In this document: in pieces, positions 63,336-64,000 of the stretch
How positions within the stretch are numbered: the first letter of the stretch is position 1
Layout: every line of letters starts with the position of its first letter
Assembly: GCF_000014685.1 (NCBI RefSeq)
Contig: NC_008321.1
Location: forward strand, 186,001-250,000
DNA from: Shewanella sp. MR-4
GTDB taxonomy: Bacteria; Pseudomonadota; Gammaproteobacteria; Enterobacterales; Shewanellaceae
Reading direction: 5' to 3'
DNA length: 64,000 nucleotides
Program-made: the position numbers and the translations under genes
The notes under the pieces: generated by a model
Database searches by the model: none
The model's input: the letters and a program-made list of their open reading frames with translations, nothing else
Told to the model about the DNA's origin: nothing

Positions 63336-64000
63336 ATGATCCCAGAACTTGGACACTTTTCGCTGATTATAGGAGTGGCATTCGCCTTCTTATTAATCAG
63401 CGTTCCCCTTATAGGTGTTGCCCGTAAAGACCAATATCTAGTGAGGTATGCTTGGCCGTTAACCTACGGAATGTTCTTCTTTATCGCTTTATCCGTAGTA
63501 TCTCTTGGTTACAGCTTTGCCGTTGATGACTTCTCCGTTGCCTATGTGGCACATCACTCGAATTCCCAGTTACCTATCTTCTTTAAGATTGCGGCCGTAT
63601 GGGGCGGTCATGAAGGGTCGCTGCTGTTCTGGGTGTTTGCACTATCGACGTGGGCGGCTTCAGTTGCCTTATTCAGTAAAGGCTTAGAAGAAGTGTTCAC
63701 TGCTAGGGTACTGGCGGTACTGGCATTGATCGTGATTGGCTTCAGCTTATTTATGCTCCTCACATCTAGCCCATTTGAACGCTTATTTCCAATGCCTGCC
63801 GAAGGTCGCGACTTAAACCCAATGCTGCAGGACGTGGGCTTAATCTTCCATCCTCCAATGCTGTACTTAGGTTATGTTGGTTTCTCGGTGAGCTTTGCCT
63901 TCGCGATTGCAGCTCTTATGAGTGGTCACCTTGATTCTGCGTGGGCGCGTTGGTCACGTCCTTGGACCTTAGCTGCTTGGATTTTCCTCACGGGCGGTAT
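63336..64000 (+). CDS. ccmF: Heme lyase CcmF, truncated by the window end
   Basis: First 221 codons of the cytochrome c heme lyase. MIPELGHFSLIIGVAFAFLL start after GAGGAAAA; hydrophobic helices and the tryptophan-rich heme-binding motif WGGHEGSLLFW (about 89-99) are present, followed by FHPPMLYLGYVGF with a conserved histidine. CcmF takes heme from CcmE and, with CcmH/CcmI, attaches it to CxxCH motifs such as that of ScyA next door. The frame is open to the last base. Confidence 0.96.
   Translation, partial: MIPELGHFSLIIGVAFAFLLISVPLIGVARKDQYLVRYAWPLTYGMFFFIALSVVSLGYSFAVDDFSVAYVAHHSNSQLPIFFKIAAVWGGHEGSLLFWVFALSTWAASVALFSKGLEEVFTARVLAVLALIVIGFSLFMLLTSSPFERLFPMPAEGRDLNPMLQDVGLIFHPPMLYLGYVGFSVSFAFAIAALMSGHLDSAWARWSRPWTLAAWIFLTGG

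Overview
The window is core chromosome of a gammaproteobacterium, almost certainly a Shewanella. This rests on gene order and protein character: gsp secretion genes, nudE/cysQ, a FabR-paired desaturase, an rrn operon with Ile-Ala spacer tRNAs, murB-birA-coaA, a Thr-Tyr-Gly-Thr tRNA set before tuf, and a ccm cluster interrupted by a small cytochrome c5 of the ScyA type. The genus call is inference from recall; no database search was possible.

Region 1 (1-15312) holds the 3' end of a type II secretion operon (gspL partial, gspM, gspN), a nucleotidase (yrfG-like), a decayed outer-membrane protein gene, nudE-cysQ-GNAT, and a TetR regulator coupled to a flippase/acyltransferase fusion. It continues with selD-mnmH (selenium modification of tRNA), a fatty-acid desaturase divergent from its probable repressor fabR with a clear 18-bp palindromic operator between them, trmA, murI, and a membrane-anchored RRM protein.

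Region 2 (about 15500-21300) is a complete rrn operon: two promoters, boxA, 16S, tRNA-Ile(GAU), tRNA-Ala(UGC), a second boxA, 23S, 5S and a terminator. The complementary stems that flank 16S and 23S (RNase III processing stems) can be read directly. Region 3 (21451-26326) has murB-birA facing coaA, then four tRNAs and the first tuf gene.

Region 4 (26554-57067) is the large transcription/translation block: secE-nusG, rplKA, rplJL-rpoBC, rpsLG-fusA-tuf, and the S10, spc and alpha operons through rplQ, all on the plus strand. Promoters, leader hairpins, an rplL-rpoB attenuator and operon-end terminators are visible. The two tuf genes are near-identical through their shared terminator, which points to gene conversion. 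rpmJ (37 codons) is easily missed because of its size. Region 5 (57079-64000) has an orphan periplasmic-binding-fold protein, ccmABCDE on the minus strand, scyA on the plus strand, ccmI on the minus strand, and the start of ccmF, which runs off the window.

I found no CRISPR array, prophage, insertion sequence, toxin-antitoxin pair or defence island. The most interesting items are the membrane-anchored RNA-binding protein beside the rrn operon, the similar hairpins near the 5' ends of the str and spc mRNAs, the L10 leader palindromes, the outer-membrane protein remnant and the orphan periplasmic sensor-like protein. None of these amounts to a new system on sequence alone.
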